DNA of 64,000 nt, from assembly GCF_022012475.1 (NCBI RefSeq), contig NZ_JAKLWS010000002.1, positions 62,001-126,000 of the forward strand, written 5' to 3'. The stretch is from Rhodohalobacter sulfatireducens (GTDB taxonomy: Bacteria > Bacteroidota > Rhodothermia > Balneolales > Balneolaceae). The notes beneath the pieces were generated by a model that was not told the DNA's origin, made no database searches, and saw only the letters and a program-made list of their open reading frames with translations. How positions within the stretch are numbered: the first letter of the stretch is position 1; the number at the start of each line of letters is the position of its first letter. Made by a program: the position numbers and the translations under genes. This document shows positions 36,093-46,334 of the stretch, one piece after another.

Positions 36093-37607
36093 ATGCAGCA
36101 ACTTGATTGGATAGTACTCGGCCTGTTTTTTCTCGTGATGGTCGTTATCGGGTTTTGGTCATTCAATAAAGTGGGTGATTCCGGTGATTTTTTCGTGGCG
36201 GGGGGAAAGCTGCCATGGTGGTTGTCCGGGATATCTCATCATATCTCTGGATACAGCGGAGCCGTTTTTGTAGCCTATGCAGGATTGGCGTACACCCACG
36301 GATTTGCAATCTATGTTTGGTGGGCGTTTACAATTTCAGTGACCACAATTTTCGGCGCTTTTTTCATTGCTCCGCGATGGTCACGGCTTCGGAATAAACT
36401 GAATATCGAATCACCGACCGAGTACCTGAAAACTCGTTATAATCTTCCCACCCAGCAGTTAATGGCATGGAGCGGTGCTCTACTCAAACTTTTTGACGTA
36501 GGAGCCAAATGGGCGGCCATTGCCGTATTGTTGAATGTGTTTACGGGGACATCATTACTTTTTGGAATTCTGTTGGCCGGGGGCATCTCGTTAATCTATA
36601 TAACCGTTGGTGGATTATGGGCAGATGTCTGGACCGATTTTGCTCAGTTCATAGTGCAGATTACAGCCGGATTTGTGATGTTTTTTATCACCCTGGATAT
36701 TCTTGGAGGGTTTAATTCAATCTTTACGATTTGGGATCAGCTTCCCTCCGATCATGGACAACTGTTTAATGATCCGTATACGCCCGGATTTGCACTCGCA
36801 TTCCTGTTTATCAACTTTATGAGTTACAACGGCGGGACCTGGAATCTGGCAACCCGGTATATTTCGTCCCCAATGGGTTCAGATGCTCGAAAAGCCGCCA
36901 TTTTCTCCGGAATTTTGTACCTGGTTTGGCCGCTGATCCTGTTCTTTCCGATGTGGGCCGCCCCGATACTCCTGCCCGGGTTAGAAGATCCCACAGAATC
37001 CTATGCACTCTTGACCCAGGAACTACTTCCTCCGGGTTTAGTCGGTTTAGTGCTGGCGTCCATGTTTGCGAATACCATGTCGATGACCTCATCCGATGCC
37101 AATACTATTTCAGCCGTGATTACCAGGGATATTCTGCCGAATCTGTCCGAGAAATTCCAGGACATGAAAAAGGAGCACTCCCTTAAACTGGCTCGAATTT
37201 CAACGTTTGTCTTTACGGCATTGACACTTGTTATTGCAATTAACGCGGAATCGTTTGGTGGAGTTTTAGGTTTGCTTATTTCTTGGTTTGCAGCCATTGT
37301 CGGTCCGATTTCCATCCCCATGATTTTGGGTTTATTACCGCAATTTCGTCACTGCGATTCAAGGGCTGCCATAGTTTCCATCACCGGCGGATTGATGAGT
37401 TTTATTATAGTAAAGTATCTGATCATATCGGTCCAGGTGGTTCAAATTGCGACTCCTTTTATCGTGTCATTTATTTTGTTTCTTTTGATTGGATGGCTGA
37501 ACAGAAATAAGAAGGTATCAGAAGAAGTGGAGATGTTGCTGGACCAATTAAAACTTGATGAAATTTCACCTTTGCAGCGTCCGGAAACGTCGGGGAAGGA
37601 GGACTGA
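36093..37607 (+). CDS. SSS-family sodium:solute symporter
   Basis: 504 residues with about 13 hydrophobic helices. SSS features include GDSGDFFVAGGKLPWWLSG near the start and ANTMSMTSSDANTISAVITRD, the helix-8 region bearing the Na+ site. C-terminal tail is charged. Inner-membrane uptake, Na+-driven, of a sugar or related polyol (substrate unknown). It directly follows the divergent Gfo gene and precedes nagB, arguing for uptake of the compound processed by these enzymes. Confidence 0.9.
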   Translation: MQQLDWIVLGLFFLVMVVIGFWSFNKVGDSGDFFVAGGKLPWWLSGISHHISGYSGAVFVAYAGLAYTHGFAIYVWWAFTISVTTIFGAFFIAPRWSRLRNKLNIESPTEYLKTRYNLPTQQLMAWSGALLKLFDVGAKWAAIAVLLNVFTGTSLLFGILLAGGISLIYITVGGLWADVWTDFAQFIVQITAGFVMFFITLDILGGFNSIFTIWDQLPSDHGQLFNDPYTPGFALAFLFINFMSYNGGTWNLATRYISSPMGSDARKAAIFSGILYLVWPLILFFPMWAAPILLPGLEDPTESYALLTQELLPPGLVGLVLASMFANTMSMTSSDANTISAVITRDILPNLSEKFQDMKKEHSLKLARISTFVFTALTLVIAINAESFGGVLGLLISWFAAIVGPISIPMILGLLPQFRHCDSRAAIVSITGGLMSFIIVKYLIISVQVVQIATPFIVSFILFLLIGWLNRNKKVSEEVEMLLDQLKLDEISPLQRPETSGKED

Positions 37608-37747
37608 AGGGGCAATTGCAAAAGTACAGTGAATCGGTGAAGTTCGGTTTATGATGATTAAAAAGAAGCAGAGCTTCGGAAAGTGTGGTACGAAAGAGGA
37701 CTTTTACAACAAGTAAAATTTCACCATTATATTAATAAATCGATAAT

Positions 37748-38497
37748 ATGAACATTCAAATTTTTGATACGAAAAAAGAATTAGGAAAACATTCAGCAAC
37801 TGATGCAGCTGAAAAAATAAGGTCTGCCATTCAGGAGAAATCAGAAGCTAATATTATCCTGGCGACCGGCGCGAGTCAGTTTGAAACATTGGGAAATCTT
37901 GTTGAGGAGCCTGATATCGACTGGTCGAAGGTAACCATGTTCCACCTGGATGAGTATGTGGATCTTCCGGAAACACATCCCGCAAGTTTCAGGAAATACC
38001 TGAGAGAACGGTTCGAACAAAAAGTGCCGCCATTGAAAGCCACACACTATATTGACGGAGATAGCGGAGATCCCGAAGAGGAATGCCGGCGTTTGAATGG
38101 TATTATATCAAGAATAGATATTGATGTGGCTTTGGTCGGAATCGGCGAAAACGGACACCTGGCGTTTAACGATCCACCCGCAGATTTTGAAACTGAAAAA
38201 CCGTACATCGTTGTGGAACTGGATGAAGCTTGCAGACGGCAGCAGATGGGCGAAGGTTGGTTTGAATCGATTGAAGATGTCCCAAAACAGGCGATTAGTA
38301 TGTCGATCAAACAGATTATGAAATCAAAAAATATCATCTGTTCGGTACCGGACAAAAGAAAAGCAGAGGCTGTGAGAAACTGTATGGAGGGTGAGATCAC
38401 AAATCTACATCCGGCATCTATCCTGCAGGCTCATCAGCATTGTGATGTTTATTTGGACCAGGAATCAGCTTCTATGTTAACCCTCGACTACAAATAG
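37748..38497 (+). CDS. nagB: glucosamine-6-phosphate deaminase
   Basis: Cytosolic enzyme converting glucosamine-6-P to fructose-6-P and ammonia, 249 residues, normal. Motifs: [10 protein letters not shown] (phosphate loop), [16 protein letters not shown] (catalytic loop, near residue 65), [14 protein letters not shown] (near 130, with the catalytic base region). Followed after 12 bp by nagA in the same direction, forming the usual nagB-nagA pair. It may act on galactosamine-6-P too, but an AgaS-type enzyme is also present. Confidence 0.9.
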   Translation: MNIQIFDTKKELGKHSATDAAEKIRSAIQEKSEANIILATGASQFETLGNLVEEPDIDWSKVTMFHLDEYVDLPETHPASFRKYLRERFEQKVPPLKATHYIDGDSGDPEEECRRLNGIISRIDIDVALVGIGENGHLAFNDPPADFETEKPYIVVELDEACRRQQMGEGWFESIEDVPKQAISMSIKQIMKSKNIICSVPDKRKAEAVRNCMEGEITNLHPASILQAHQHCDVYLDQESASMLTLDYK

Positions 38498-38509
38498 ATC
38501 ACCCCTGCA

Positions 38510-39451
38510 ATGGAAATCCCGGGATATGTTGACCTCCAGGTAAACGGATATAAAGGAGTTGATTTTTCAAGTTCTGAGTTAACCGAAGAACGATTCCTGT
38601 ATGCTTGTCGGGAGCTTATTAAAAGCGGTACAATTGTTTTTCTTCCGACGATCATCACATCATCTAAGGAGATATATGAGAGAAATCTCCAAATGATCTC
38701 AAAAGCTATACAGCGAGATGATCTGAAAGATCACATACCGGGTATTCATCTGGAAGGTCCATTTATCTCTGATGTGGATGGAGCAAGGGGAGCCCACAAT
38801 CCAGAATGGGTTCTGCAACCGGATCTTGTTTTTTTTGATCAGTTAGTTGAGTGGTCGGATGGTAAAGTGAAGCTTCTTACCATTGCTGCAGAACTTGAAC
38901 AGTCTGATGTGCTATGTCGCCATGCTGTAGATAAGGGAGTTACAGTTTCATTGGGGCATCAATTGGCGAGCGAAACTGATCTTCAAAGACTTTCCGATTC
39001 CGGCGCAAGCTTGCTGACGCATTTGGGAAATGGTATCCCACAAATGATCGATCGCCACAATAATCCCATTTGGGCTGGCTTAGCAAATGACGATCTTAGA
39101 GCGATGATTATAACTGACGGTCACCATCTGCCGCCTTCATTGATTAAGATAATTTTGAAGATTAAAGGTGCTTCAAATACAATTATCGTCAGTGATGCTT
39201 CACCCATAGCAGGACTCTCCCCCGGGAACTATTCAACACTTGGAAATGATGTGATTCTTGAGGAATCCGGCCGCCTGTTTAATCCAGAAACAGGATATTT
39301 AGTTGGCTCTTCCTCCACCATGAGGGAGTGTATAAGTTACATGAGGTCACTCAATTTTATCGATGAGCAAGATCTATCATCTGTTGGATTTTATAACTCT
39401 TTAGAGATTTTAGATATTAATCCGCAATCGATCATCGACCGCTTAGGTTAA
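38510..39451 (+). CDS. nagA: N-acetylhexosamine-6-phosphate deacetylase (short form)
   Basis: Removes acetate from N-acetylglucosamine-6-P or N-acetylgalactosamine-6-P; cytosolic TIM-barrel amidohydrolase. Motifs: DLQVNGYKGVDFSS, HLEGPFISD (H80), SLGHQLAS, THLGNGIPQM, TDGHHLPP (D203), SDASPIAG (D229, catalytic acid). At 313 residues it is about 65 shorter than typical NagA; the N-terminal beta-sandwich strands are missing, and the start ATG 38510 lies 12 bp after nagB, so no upstream extension is possible. Acetate released would be used by Acs. Confidence 0.87.
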   Translation: MEIPGYVDLQVNGYKGVDFSSSELTEERFLYACRELIKSGTIVFLPTIITSSKEIYERNLQMISKAIQRDDLKDHIPGIHLEGPFISDVDGARGAHNPEWVLQPDLVFFDQLVEWSDGKVKLLTIAAELEQSDVLCRHAVDKGVTVSLGHQLASETDLQRLSDSGASLLTHLGNGIPQMIDRHNNPIWAGLANDDLRAMIITDGHHLPPSLIKIILKIKGASNTIIVSDASPIAGLSPGNYSTLGNDVILEESGRLFNPETGYLVGSSSTMRECISYMRSLNFIDEQDLSSVGFYNSLEILDINPQSIIDRLG

Positions 39452-39812
39452 CTCGGTAAAATAATTACTCAAGCTGCTTTTAGCTTCCGATTCATCATCA
39501 TTGAGTATTGAAATCAGATGAGTCTTTTTAAGCAAGTTTTGGAATAGGGACGGTGGGTTTTACGCCACTTTAGATTTTTAAAAAAGAGAATTTTTCTATA
39601 ATTGATATCTCTTACAACTGCATGTGTTTGTGATGTAAATTCGCATCATATGATAGACGGGTTTTTATAGTGAGAGGGATCAGAAGAATGTTTTATTTTT
39701 TTTGATGATTCAATTTTTTACATTTTCTTCCAAAGAAAAGAATTCGAAACTAATCTTATTTTAATCTGATTTCTATTTTTATGCTTTATCTACCAACTAA
39801 AATAACCTGTAT
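39452..39812. other. 361-bp AT-rich promoter region before the DeoR gene
   Basis: No gene found. AT-rich throughout, with poly-T and poly-A tracts around 39692-39740. A weak dyad TGATG...CATCA surrounds 39640-39655. This is probably where the DeoR-type regulator and its partners bind, but no clear operator is visible. Confidence 0.35.
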
Positions 39813-40577
39813 ATGAGATCAACCGTTGAGCGAAGAGACAGTATCATCCAAATTATTCAAAAAAATGGCAAAGTTCGGGTCGATGCATTAAGTGAAAAAT
39901 TTGACGTTTCAAGTGTTACCATTCGAAATGATTTAGATTTTTTAGAGAAGAAAGGAATCGTTCACAGGACACATGGCGGTGCACTTCTTCGCAAAAGCGT
40001 TTATGAGGATCCCAGTCTCGAGGAAAAACAACAACTCTATCGAAAAGAAAAGCAAAGAATTGGTGAGAAAGCCGTTGAACTTATCAAAGACGGGGATTCC
40101 ATTCTACTTGATTCCGGGACAACAGCAATGGAGATCGCTCAGCGATTGAACGGCAAAAAGAATCTCACCGTCATGACGAATGCGATTAATCTCGCTTTAA
40201 AACTCGGGAACCTGGAAAGTATGAGCGTGATGTTGACCGGTGGACTCCTCAGGAAAGAATCCTTTTCTCTGGTTGGGCCCGAAGCTGAAGCTACAATTAG
40301 CAACTATTATTTTGATAAGCTCTTTCTGGGGGTTGATGGACTTGATATTAACTTTGGACTGACAACACCCAACCCCATGGAAGCTCAGTTAAACAGAATT
40401 ATGGTAGAGCGTGCACAGCAGGTCATTGCCATTACGGATTCCAGTAAGTTTGGACGTCACAGCTTTTCCTACATTTGCGATGTGGATGTCATAAGTACCT
40501 TAATAACCGATACCAATATTTCAGTTGAGTTTGAACGAGAGTTGTTAAGGAGAAATATTGATGTCATTAAAGTATAG
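39813..40577 (+). CDS. DeoR/GlpR-family transcriptional regulator
   Basis: 254 residues. N-terminal DeoR helix-turn-helix (residues 8-45: [20 protein letters not shown] then [15 protein letters not shown]), C-terminal sugar-phosphate-binding ISOCOT domain with [10 protein letters not shown] (phosphate loop) and LFLGVDGLD. Such regulators (AgaR, GlpR, FruR) usually repress sugar-phosphate catabolic genes until the phosphorylated intermediate binds. The neighbours suggest a galactosamine or tagatose phosphate as effector. The sulfatase gene overlaps its 3' end by 17 bp. Confidence 0.93.
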   Translation: MRSTVERRDSIIQIIQKNGKVRVDALSEKFDVSSVTIRNDLDFLEKKGIVHRTHGGALLRKSVYEDPSLEEKQQLYRKEKQRIGEKAVELIKDGDSILLDSGTTAMEIAQRLNGKKNLTVMTNAINLALKLGNLESMSVMLTGGLLRKESFSLVGPEAEATISNYYFDKLFLGVDGLDINFGLTTPNPMEAQLNRIMVERAQQVIAITDSSKFGRHSFSYICDVDVISTLITDTNISVEFERELLRRNIDVIKV

Positions 40578-42183
40578 ATGTTATTTCGGTCGTTTCGTAA
40601 GTACAGGAGTTTTGAGCCTGTCTATCTTTTTTCTCTGTTTTTCACTTTTGAAAGCGCAGGCTCAGGATCGGCCGAACATTCTCTTTGCCATTAGTGATGA
40701 TCAATCATTTCCGCATGCCTCCGCGTATGGCACCGATTGGGTACAGACACCAGCTTTTGATCGCGTTGCCGATCAGGGAATTCTATTCACACGTGCTTAT
40801 GTGCCGAATCCAAAATGTGCTCCCTCCCGCTCGATTATTCTAACCGGCCGGAATTCCTGGCAATTGGAGGAAGCGGCAAATCACTGGCCTGATTTCCCTG
40901 AGAAGTTTAAAGTCTTCACAGAAGTATTGGAAGAGGAGGGGTATTTTGTCGGCAGCACCGGGAAGGGATGGGCTCCGGGAATCGCACAAACCACGGATGG
41001 TTCACCCAGACACTTGGCGGGAACACCCTATAATGAAATGACGATGCAACCGCCCACTTCCGCAATCAATTCCAATGATTATGCTGCGAACTTTGAATTC
41101 TTTTTAGAATCTCGTGAAAATAAAGATCAACCGTTCTCTTTCTGGTATGGAGGGCACGAGCCACATCGTAGATATGTGTACAGTTCCGGAGTTCAAATTG
41201 GCGGAAAGGAGATCAATCAAATTAAGGAGATACCGTCATTCTGGCCTGATACGGATTCAATCCGAGTAGATATGCTGGATTACGCGATGGAGATCGAATA
41301 TTTCGATGAGCATCTCGGGAGAATGCTTGCACACCTTGAGGAGATCGGTGAACTTGATAATACGGTCGTCGTAGTAACCGCTGATAACGGTATGCCTTTT
41401 CCCAGAATTAAGGGACAACTGTATGAACAATCAGCTCATCTGCCGTTAGCAATTATGTGGCCGAACGGAATTGAATCACCCGGACGGGTTGTGGACGATT
41501 TTGTGAGTTTTGCAGATTTTGCGCCGACATTTATTGAGCTCGCCGGTCTTGAATGGAAGGATACAGGAATGCATCCAACAGTTGGGAAGAGCCTTACAGA
41601 TATTTTGTTTTCTGATAGGGAAGGACAGGTGAATGAGGAAAGAGATCACGTAATCTTAGGTAAAGAGCGACATGATGTCGGCAGACCGTACGATTGGGGA
41701 TATCCTGTTCGTGGAATTGTGAAAGGTGATTTCCTCTATTTGCGTAATTTTGAAGAGGATCGATGGCCTGTGGGAAATCCGGAAACGGGTTACCTGAATA
41801 CAGACGGTAGTCCTACGAAGAGTTTTATTTTAGATCATCGTACCACTGCAGGGATGTATCATTACTGGCAATGGAATTTCGGAAAACGTCCATTTGAAGA
41901 GCTTTACAACATTTCAGAGGATCCAAACTGTCTCCATAACCTGGCGGATGATCCGGCTTATAGCGATCAAAAAAACCATTTGGCAGAAGAGCTTTACCGA
42001 AAGCTGAAAGAACAAAATGATCCAAGAGTAATGGGCAGAGGCTATATATTCGAGGTGTTCCCGTACATGGACAGCGGGACTCAAAACTTCTACCAGCGTT
42101 TTATGAACGGTGAAGAGATGAACACAGGTTGGGTGAACGACTCAGATTTTGAGACTGAGCCACTGCCTGAACAGAGTCAATAA
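40561..42183 (+). CDS. secreted sulfatase (sulfamidase-like)
   Basis: Formylglycine-dependent sulfatase, about 540 residues, with a signal peptide ending LLKAQAQ. ATG 40561 is chosen over TTG 40558 because an AAGGAG site lies about nine bases before it. The metal/active site shows SDDQSFPH, and CAPSR (C86) is the sulfatase signature whose cysteine becomes formylglycine, needing a maturase encoded elsewhere. [13 protein letters not shown] and the overall layout are closest to heparan N-sulfatase (SGSH) type enzymes, but 4- or 6-O-sulfo-GalNAc is an alternative. It overlaps the DeoR gene, so both are one transcript; it would desulfate a glycan feeding the GalNAc path. Confidence 0.9.
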   Translation: MSLKYRCYFGRFVSTGVLSLSIFFLCFSLLKAQAQDRPNILFAISDDQSFPHASAYGTDWVQTPAFDRVADQGILFTRAYVPNPKCAPSRSIILTGRNSWQLEEAANHWPDFPEKFKVFTEVLEEEGYFVGSTGKGWAPGIAQTTDGSPRHLAGTPYNEMTMQPPTSAINSNDYAANFEFFLESRENKDQPFSFWYGGHEPHRRYVYSSGVQIGGKEINQIKEIPSFWPDTDSIRVDMLDYAMEIEYFDEHLGRMLAHLEEIGELDNTVVVVTADNGMPFPRIKGQLYEQSAHLPLAIMWPNGIESPGRVVDDFVSFADFAPTFIELAGLEWKDTGMHPTVGKSLTDILFSDREGQVNEERDHVILGKERHDVGRPYDWGYPVRGIVKGDFLYLRNFEEDRWPVGNPETGYLNTDGSPTKSFILDHRTTAGMYHYWQWNFGKRPFEELYNISEDPNCLHNLADDPAYSDQKNHLAEELYRKLKEQNDPRVMGRGYIFEVFPYMDSGTQNFYQRFMNGEEMNTGWVNDSDFETEPLPEQSQ

Positions 42184-42221
42184 GTAACCTGAGTTCTGGT
42201 TAATAAGGTTGAGAATGAAAT

Positions 42222-42260
42222 CCCCTCCTATGATTAGGAGGGGCAAGGGGAGGTAGAAAG
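42222..42260. repeat. CCCCTCCTA/TAGGAGGGG inverted repeat
   Basis: CCCCTCCTA (42222-42230) and TAGGAGGGG (42235-42243) form a perfect 9-bp stem with loop TGAT, followed by a diverged GGGGAGGT copy. It is a common type of short intergenic repeat and could also act as a bidirectional terminator between the convergent sulfatase and symporter genes, although no T-run follows. Confidence 0.5.
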
Positions 42261-42443
42261 GAGGTAAAATCTTAAAATTGAAACAAAATACTGTTTCAAC
42301 TAAACATAACTTCCAAAACTTTTTTGTAGGCTGCCTAAATTCCTCATAAGAAAAGACCCTGTCCTGAATGCTTCTGCGAAGGGAGACTTTTTATATTAAC
42401 TCTTAGTATTCTAATTCCAAGTTCAAATTAAATAAGAATGGAT

Positions 42444-44261
42444 TTAGTCTCCCGATTCTGAAATCTCAGGAGTGATTTGAACAAGCTTTTTCCACTCTCG
42501 AATTAAAAGCCAGGCAGAAGCAGCAACAATAACGGTTAAGAATACAGCCGGCCCAATATTTCCGTAGATCCAATAGCCGGTAGCGATTAGAATTCCGTAG
42601 ACCACAACACAGCCCAGAACCATACATAAAATGCCCTTCGGAACTCTCCAGGCTTCATCTTCAAGTTCAGCTTTGGAGAGGCCTTTTTCCGTTCCAAGCT
42701 CTGTAATCTTTTTCCACCCGGGTCCGCCCGGCCGAATCAGCCTGCAGAAGTCAATAAGAGTTTTTTCTGATGTAGGGCGAGTTAGATAGGTAGCTAATAA
42801 CCAGGATATAGTCGTCACAATCACTCCGATGATAAGTTCCTCCCAGCTTTCCAAAACGGAAAATCCAACCTGAGTGTGTACAAACCGAAAATAGAGTGCT
42901 ACCACAAAGGAGACAATCATCGCTACAATTTCACTCCAGGCATTGATACGCCACCAAAACCATCGAAGAATAAAAATGAGGCCGGTACCGGCACCGATTT
43001 GAAGAATAATCTGGAAGTTATTCAGTGCGGATTGCATCATAAGGGCAAGTCCACCTGCAAGAATCATTAAGAATACAGTTGTAATTCGCCCCACATTTAC
43101 CAATTCTTTTTCAGAACTTTCCGGCTTTAAGAATCGTTTGTAAACATCGTTCACAAGGTAGGATGACCCCCAATTTAGATGCGTAGAGATTGTGGACATA
43201 TAAGCTGCAATCAAAGCGGCGATGACAAGCCCCATCCAGCCGACGGGTAAAAATGTAAGCATGGCAGGGTATCCCATATCGTGATCTACAACATTGGCTG
43301 CCTGTGGAAACGCCTGCCGAATGGAATCCAAGTCCGGAAATACAATGATTGAGGCAAGGCCTACAATAATCCATGGCCACGGCCTTAAAGCATAATGGAG
43401 GGCGTTAAAAAGAAAAACTGCACCGATTGAGTGATTTTCATCTTTTGCAGCAAACATTCGCTGGGCTACATACCCGCCGCCTCCGGGTTCAGCACCCGGG
43501 TAATAAACACTCCACCATTGCACCGCCAATGGAATAATCAGTAGTGAAACGAGTTGAGAGTTATCAGAAAAGTCAGGAAGAATATTCAGTTTAGGAAAAA
43601 CATCTTCATGGCTGAACAAACCGCTCATTCCACCCACATCAGGATGCTGTAATGCAACATAGGCCGCTACAAGTCCACCCAGAATCGATAGGAAAAACTG
43701 GAAAAAGTCGGTAATCAAAACACCCCGCAATCCGCCGAGAGCACTGTATATAACGGTCACAACCCCGGCTATCAGAATCGTTTGAAGCGGCGTAATACCC
43801 ATCAATACACTTCCGATTTTGATAGCAGCCAGGGAAACTGTTGCCATGATAATTACATTAAAAATCAATCCAAGATAGACCGCCCGAAAACCTCTCAAGA
43901 AAGCGGCTGATCTCCCGCTATAACGCAATTCATAAAACTCCACATCCGTAAGTATCCCGGATCTTCTCCATAGATTTGCATAAACAAAAACGGTTAGCAT
44001 TCCCGTCAATAGAAATGCCCACCAGGTCCAGTTTCCGGCAACACCGTTTTGGCGAACGATATCTGTCACCAAATTCGGAGTATCCGTGGAAAAGGTTGTG
44101 GCAACCATGGAAATTCCCAACAACCACCAGGGCATATTCTTTCCGGCTGCAAAAAATTCGGTTGAGTCCTTTCCGGACTGTTTCATAACCCATAATCCCA
44201 CAACCAATGAGAAGATCATGTATAACGCAATTATAAGCCAATCAACGGTGGATAATAACAT
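42444..44261 (-). CDS. SSS-family sodium:solute symporter, long form
   Basis: 605 residues with about 15 hydrophobic helices; the extra C-terminal pair (residues 540-590) is common in the sugar-type SSS group. Signature pieces: DSTEFFAAGKNMPWWLLG, STDTPNLVTDIVR, ISTHLNWGSSYLVNDVYKRF (helix-8 Na+ region). Last gene of the minus-strand galactosamine operon. Likely imports a mono- or disaccharide with Na+; specificity unknown. Confidence 0.9.
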   Translation of the reverse strand: MLLSTVDWLIIALYMIFSLVVGLWVMKQSGKDSTEFFAAGKNMPWWLLGISMVATTFSTDTPNLVTDIVRQNGVAGNWTWWAFLLTGMLTVFVYANLWRRSGILTDVEFYELRYSGRSAAFLRGFRAVYLGLIFNVIIMATVSLAAIKIGSVLMGITPLQTILIAGVVTVIYSALGGLRGVLITDFFQFFLSILGGLVAAYVALQHPDVGGMSGLFSHEDVFPKLNILPDFSDNSQLVSLLIIPLAVQWWSVYYPGAEPGGGGYVAQRMFAAKDENHSIGAVFLFNALHYALRPWPWIIVGLASIIVFPDLDSIRQAFPQAANVVDHDMGYPAMLTFLPVGWMGLVIAALIAAYMSTISTHLNWGSSYLVNDVYKRFLKPESSEKELVNVGRITTVFLMILAGGLALMMQSALNNFQIILQIGAGTGLIFILRWFWWRINAWSEIVAMIVSFVVALYFRFVHTQVGFSVLESWEELIIGVIVTTISWLLATYLTRPTSEKTLIDFCRLIRPGGPGWKKITELGTEKGLSKAELEDEAWRVPKGILCMVLGCVVVYGILIATGYWIYGNIGPAVFLTVIVAASAWLLIREWKKLVQITPEISESGD

Positions 44262-44326
44262 AGGGTTGAGGTATTTATAATGTAGATATGCGGTGCCTAA
44301 TTACACAGCAGCATTAAATAAAACGA

Positions 44327-45355
44327 TTAGTTAGAATTCTGAATACGTGGATAATACTTCAAAGCATTCTTATAAAAAACCTTCTTAAGAATATCTTTTG
44401 AAAGTCCCAGTCCTTTAAACGGCTGAGCCACATTCCAGGCTGATTGTACATCCCCGGATGCAAAGAAGTTGAACTCGCTGGTCCATTTACTTCGAATCAA
44501 TTTTTGAATCTCTTCAGCTTTCATTTTCCCGTCGTCTATCTGGTCTGATCCGTAAATAATTCGGTCTTGATAAGCCTCAACAAACTCTTTCACTTTATTA
44601 TGATTGTTGATGGCTTGATACTGAAGGTGACACACCCGTTCGGCGAGATCCACGGCGGTGTTTGGAAAATTATTAAGCCAATTAGCTACTTTTTCCACAC
44701 TCCATTCGTGACTTGCCAAATGAAGCCCGATGAAGTTTAATTTTGGGTGTTTGTTGAGAATATTATCGCGTGCTACCAGATGCTCATGATACGACGGAAC
44801 GTTATCATGCTGAAACATATGATACTCCGGGTGTTTCGAAAAGTAATCCCGATCGCTTTCTACTGTCATTTTATCCAACGGGAGCCAGCAGTTTTTGGGT
44901 TCGCCCTGGTGTGCAGCGAGAGGAACTCCCTCATCAGCCAGGAATTCATAGATCGGATCGAAGGAGGGATGATCAGACATCAGGTAATCCCCGTCTTCAT
45001 CTTTCAACTCCATCCCAATATTCTTCCAGATTTTTACGGCAATCCCACCTTTTTCAAGCCCTTTTTTGATCTGTTCGATGGCATCATCCTGCCAATCGGA
45101 TTTCCCCCAATTCTTAGTATTAAAAGTTGTGATAAAGTTCAGGGTTTCCGGATCATCAATATTTTCATTCAACTCACAAATTACATCCCGCTGTTCGGTG
45201 ATGCCCGGAAAATCTGGGACTTCGGTGTTAATACTCACCAGTTGAAATCCATCTTTCTCAGCTATATCTAAAATAGCCGTACGCTTTACATTTTGATGGA
45301 TGTGTGCATCGAATTTCGGAATCTCGTTGTATAAATCTTCACTTAATGATGTCAT
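44327..45355 (-). CDS. amidohydrolase-family protein, cytosolic, function unknown
   Basis: 342 residues, TIM-barrel metal-dependent hydrolase. Metal ligands: HIH (H18, H20) near the N-terminus, AAHQGEP, GLHLASHEWS, and YGSDQIDD near the C-terminus. The residue order fits the amidohydrolase-2 group, which includes lactonases and decarboxylases. It has no signal peptide, while its close paralog at 55860-56957 is a lipoprotein; the conserved CWLPL and WKNIGMELKD blocks show common descent. Lies between the DMT porter and the SSS symporter in the operon, so probably acts on an intermediate of the sugar pathway. No precise reaction can be assigned. Confidence 0.8.
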   Translation of the reverse strand: MTSLSEDLYNEIPKFDAHIHQNVKRTAILDIAEKDGFQLVSINTEVPDFPGITEQRDVICELNENIDDPETLNFITTFNTKNWGKSDWQDDAIEQIKKGLEKGGIAVKIWKNIGMELKDEDGDYLMSDHPSFDPIYEFLADEGVPLAAHQGEPKNCWLPLDKMTVESDRDYFSKHPEYHMFQHDNVPSYHEHLVARDNILNKHPKLNFIGLHLASHEWSVEKVANWLNNFPNTAVDLAERVCHLQYQAINNHNKVKEFVEAYQDRIIYGSDQIDDGKMKAEEIQKLIRSKWTSEFNFFASGDVQSAWNVAQPFKGLGLSKDILKKVFYKNALKYYPRIQNSN

Positions 45356-45360
45356 GTTTC

Positions 45361-46287
45361 TTATTCCGCTAAGACTTCGTCAACTTTTTCATCAATTTCT
45401 TCGACCTGTTCCGTACTCTCTTCAACAATGGCAAGCAGGAAGGTGGCTACGATGGCAACAACCATCCCGATCAACGTTACTGTGTGTGGAAAAACAGCAT
45501 AGAGTACGAGAGATATCACAATCGTGATTACAGGGGCTATAGCATTTGTAAGTGGAGAAACGACAATTGCTTTCCCGTATCTGTAAGCAAAAACAAGACA
45601 CAAGGCACCAATTGAATTCAATATTTGAATTAAAAATGCAAGATAGGGCCCTTTAAATCCCCAGTTAATATCTTGTGAAAAATCGGTCATCATAATGGCG
45701 ATGGGCGAGAGAAGTACTCCCGTCAAGGCCATGTAGAAAAAGATACTTTCTGCACTCATTGTCTCGTTAGCAAATTTCATAAAAAATCCCTGGATTCCCC
45801 AAGCAAAAAAGACCCCGAGAGCCAAGACCAACCACCAGTAACCTTCTACAGCTGTATTATCCGGGGGTTGATAGGAGAGAAGCGGAATCGCTATTAAAGC
45901 CAGCACAATTCCTATCCAACCTGTGGCATTGGTCTTCTCTTTGAGAATTAAAATAGAGAGAAGTACAGTAATAACCGGTGAAAGTGCAATAATCGGGAAA
46001 ATGATGTAAGCAGGACCAATACTGACCCCGTGAAACAGGATAAGTTGTCCCCCGGCACCAAGAAATCCGATGGCAGCTCCCAAAAGTATAGAACGTTTAT
46101 CATATTCTATTTCCCAGTCTACAAGTTTCAATACAAACAGGGCGGGAGGGATCATGGTGAGGGACCAAACCACGTATCCAAGTGTAGCCGGGAATCCGGC
46201 TTGTTCTGTAATTTCAATAAAAGCTCCCCATACACCCCAGAAGATTGTCGTAACAAGGGCAAATATCAGCCAAATTTTGGATTTCAT
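45361..46287 (-). CDS. DMT-superfamily porter (EamA/sugar-porter-like), copy 1
   Basis: 308 residues with ten hydrophobic helices in two five-helix halves. The opening FWGVWGAFIEITEQAGFPAT is nearly identical to the copy at 52550-53464. Close relatives include EamA exporters and glucose/ribose uptake (GRP) porters; given the island, sugar or amino-sugar movement is likely. Stop lies 5 bp from the start of the amidohydrolase gene, so it is in the same operon. A charged, glutamate-rich C-terminus extends beyond the last helix. Confidence 0.85.
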   Translation of the reverse strand: MKSKIWLIFALVTTIFWGVWGAFIEITEQAGFPATLGYVVWSLTMIPPALFVLKLVDWEIEYDKRSILLGAAIGFLGAGGQLILFHGVSIGPAYIIFPIIALSPVITVLLSILILKEKTNATGWIGIVLALIAIPLLSYQPPDNTAVEGYWWLVLALGVFFAWGIQGFFMKFANETMSAESIFFYMALTGVLLSPIAIMMTDFSQDINWGFKGPYLAFLIQILNSIGALCLVFAYRYGKAIVVSPLTNAIAPVITIVISLVLYAVFPHTVTLIGMVVAIVATFLLAIVEESTEQVEEIDEKVDEVLAE

Positions 46288-46334
46288 AGTTTCGGTTTGT
46301 TTTTAGTTTTTATTGAATTCTTGCTAAGGTTTTT

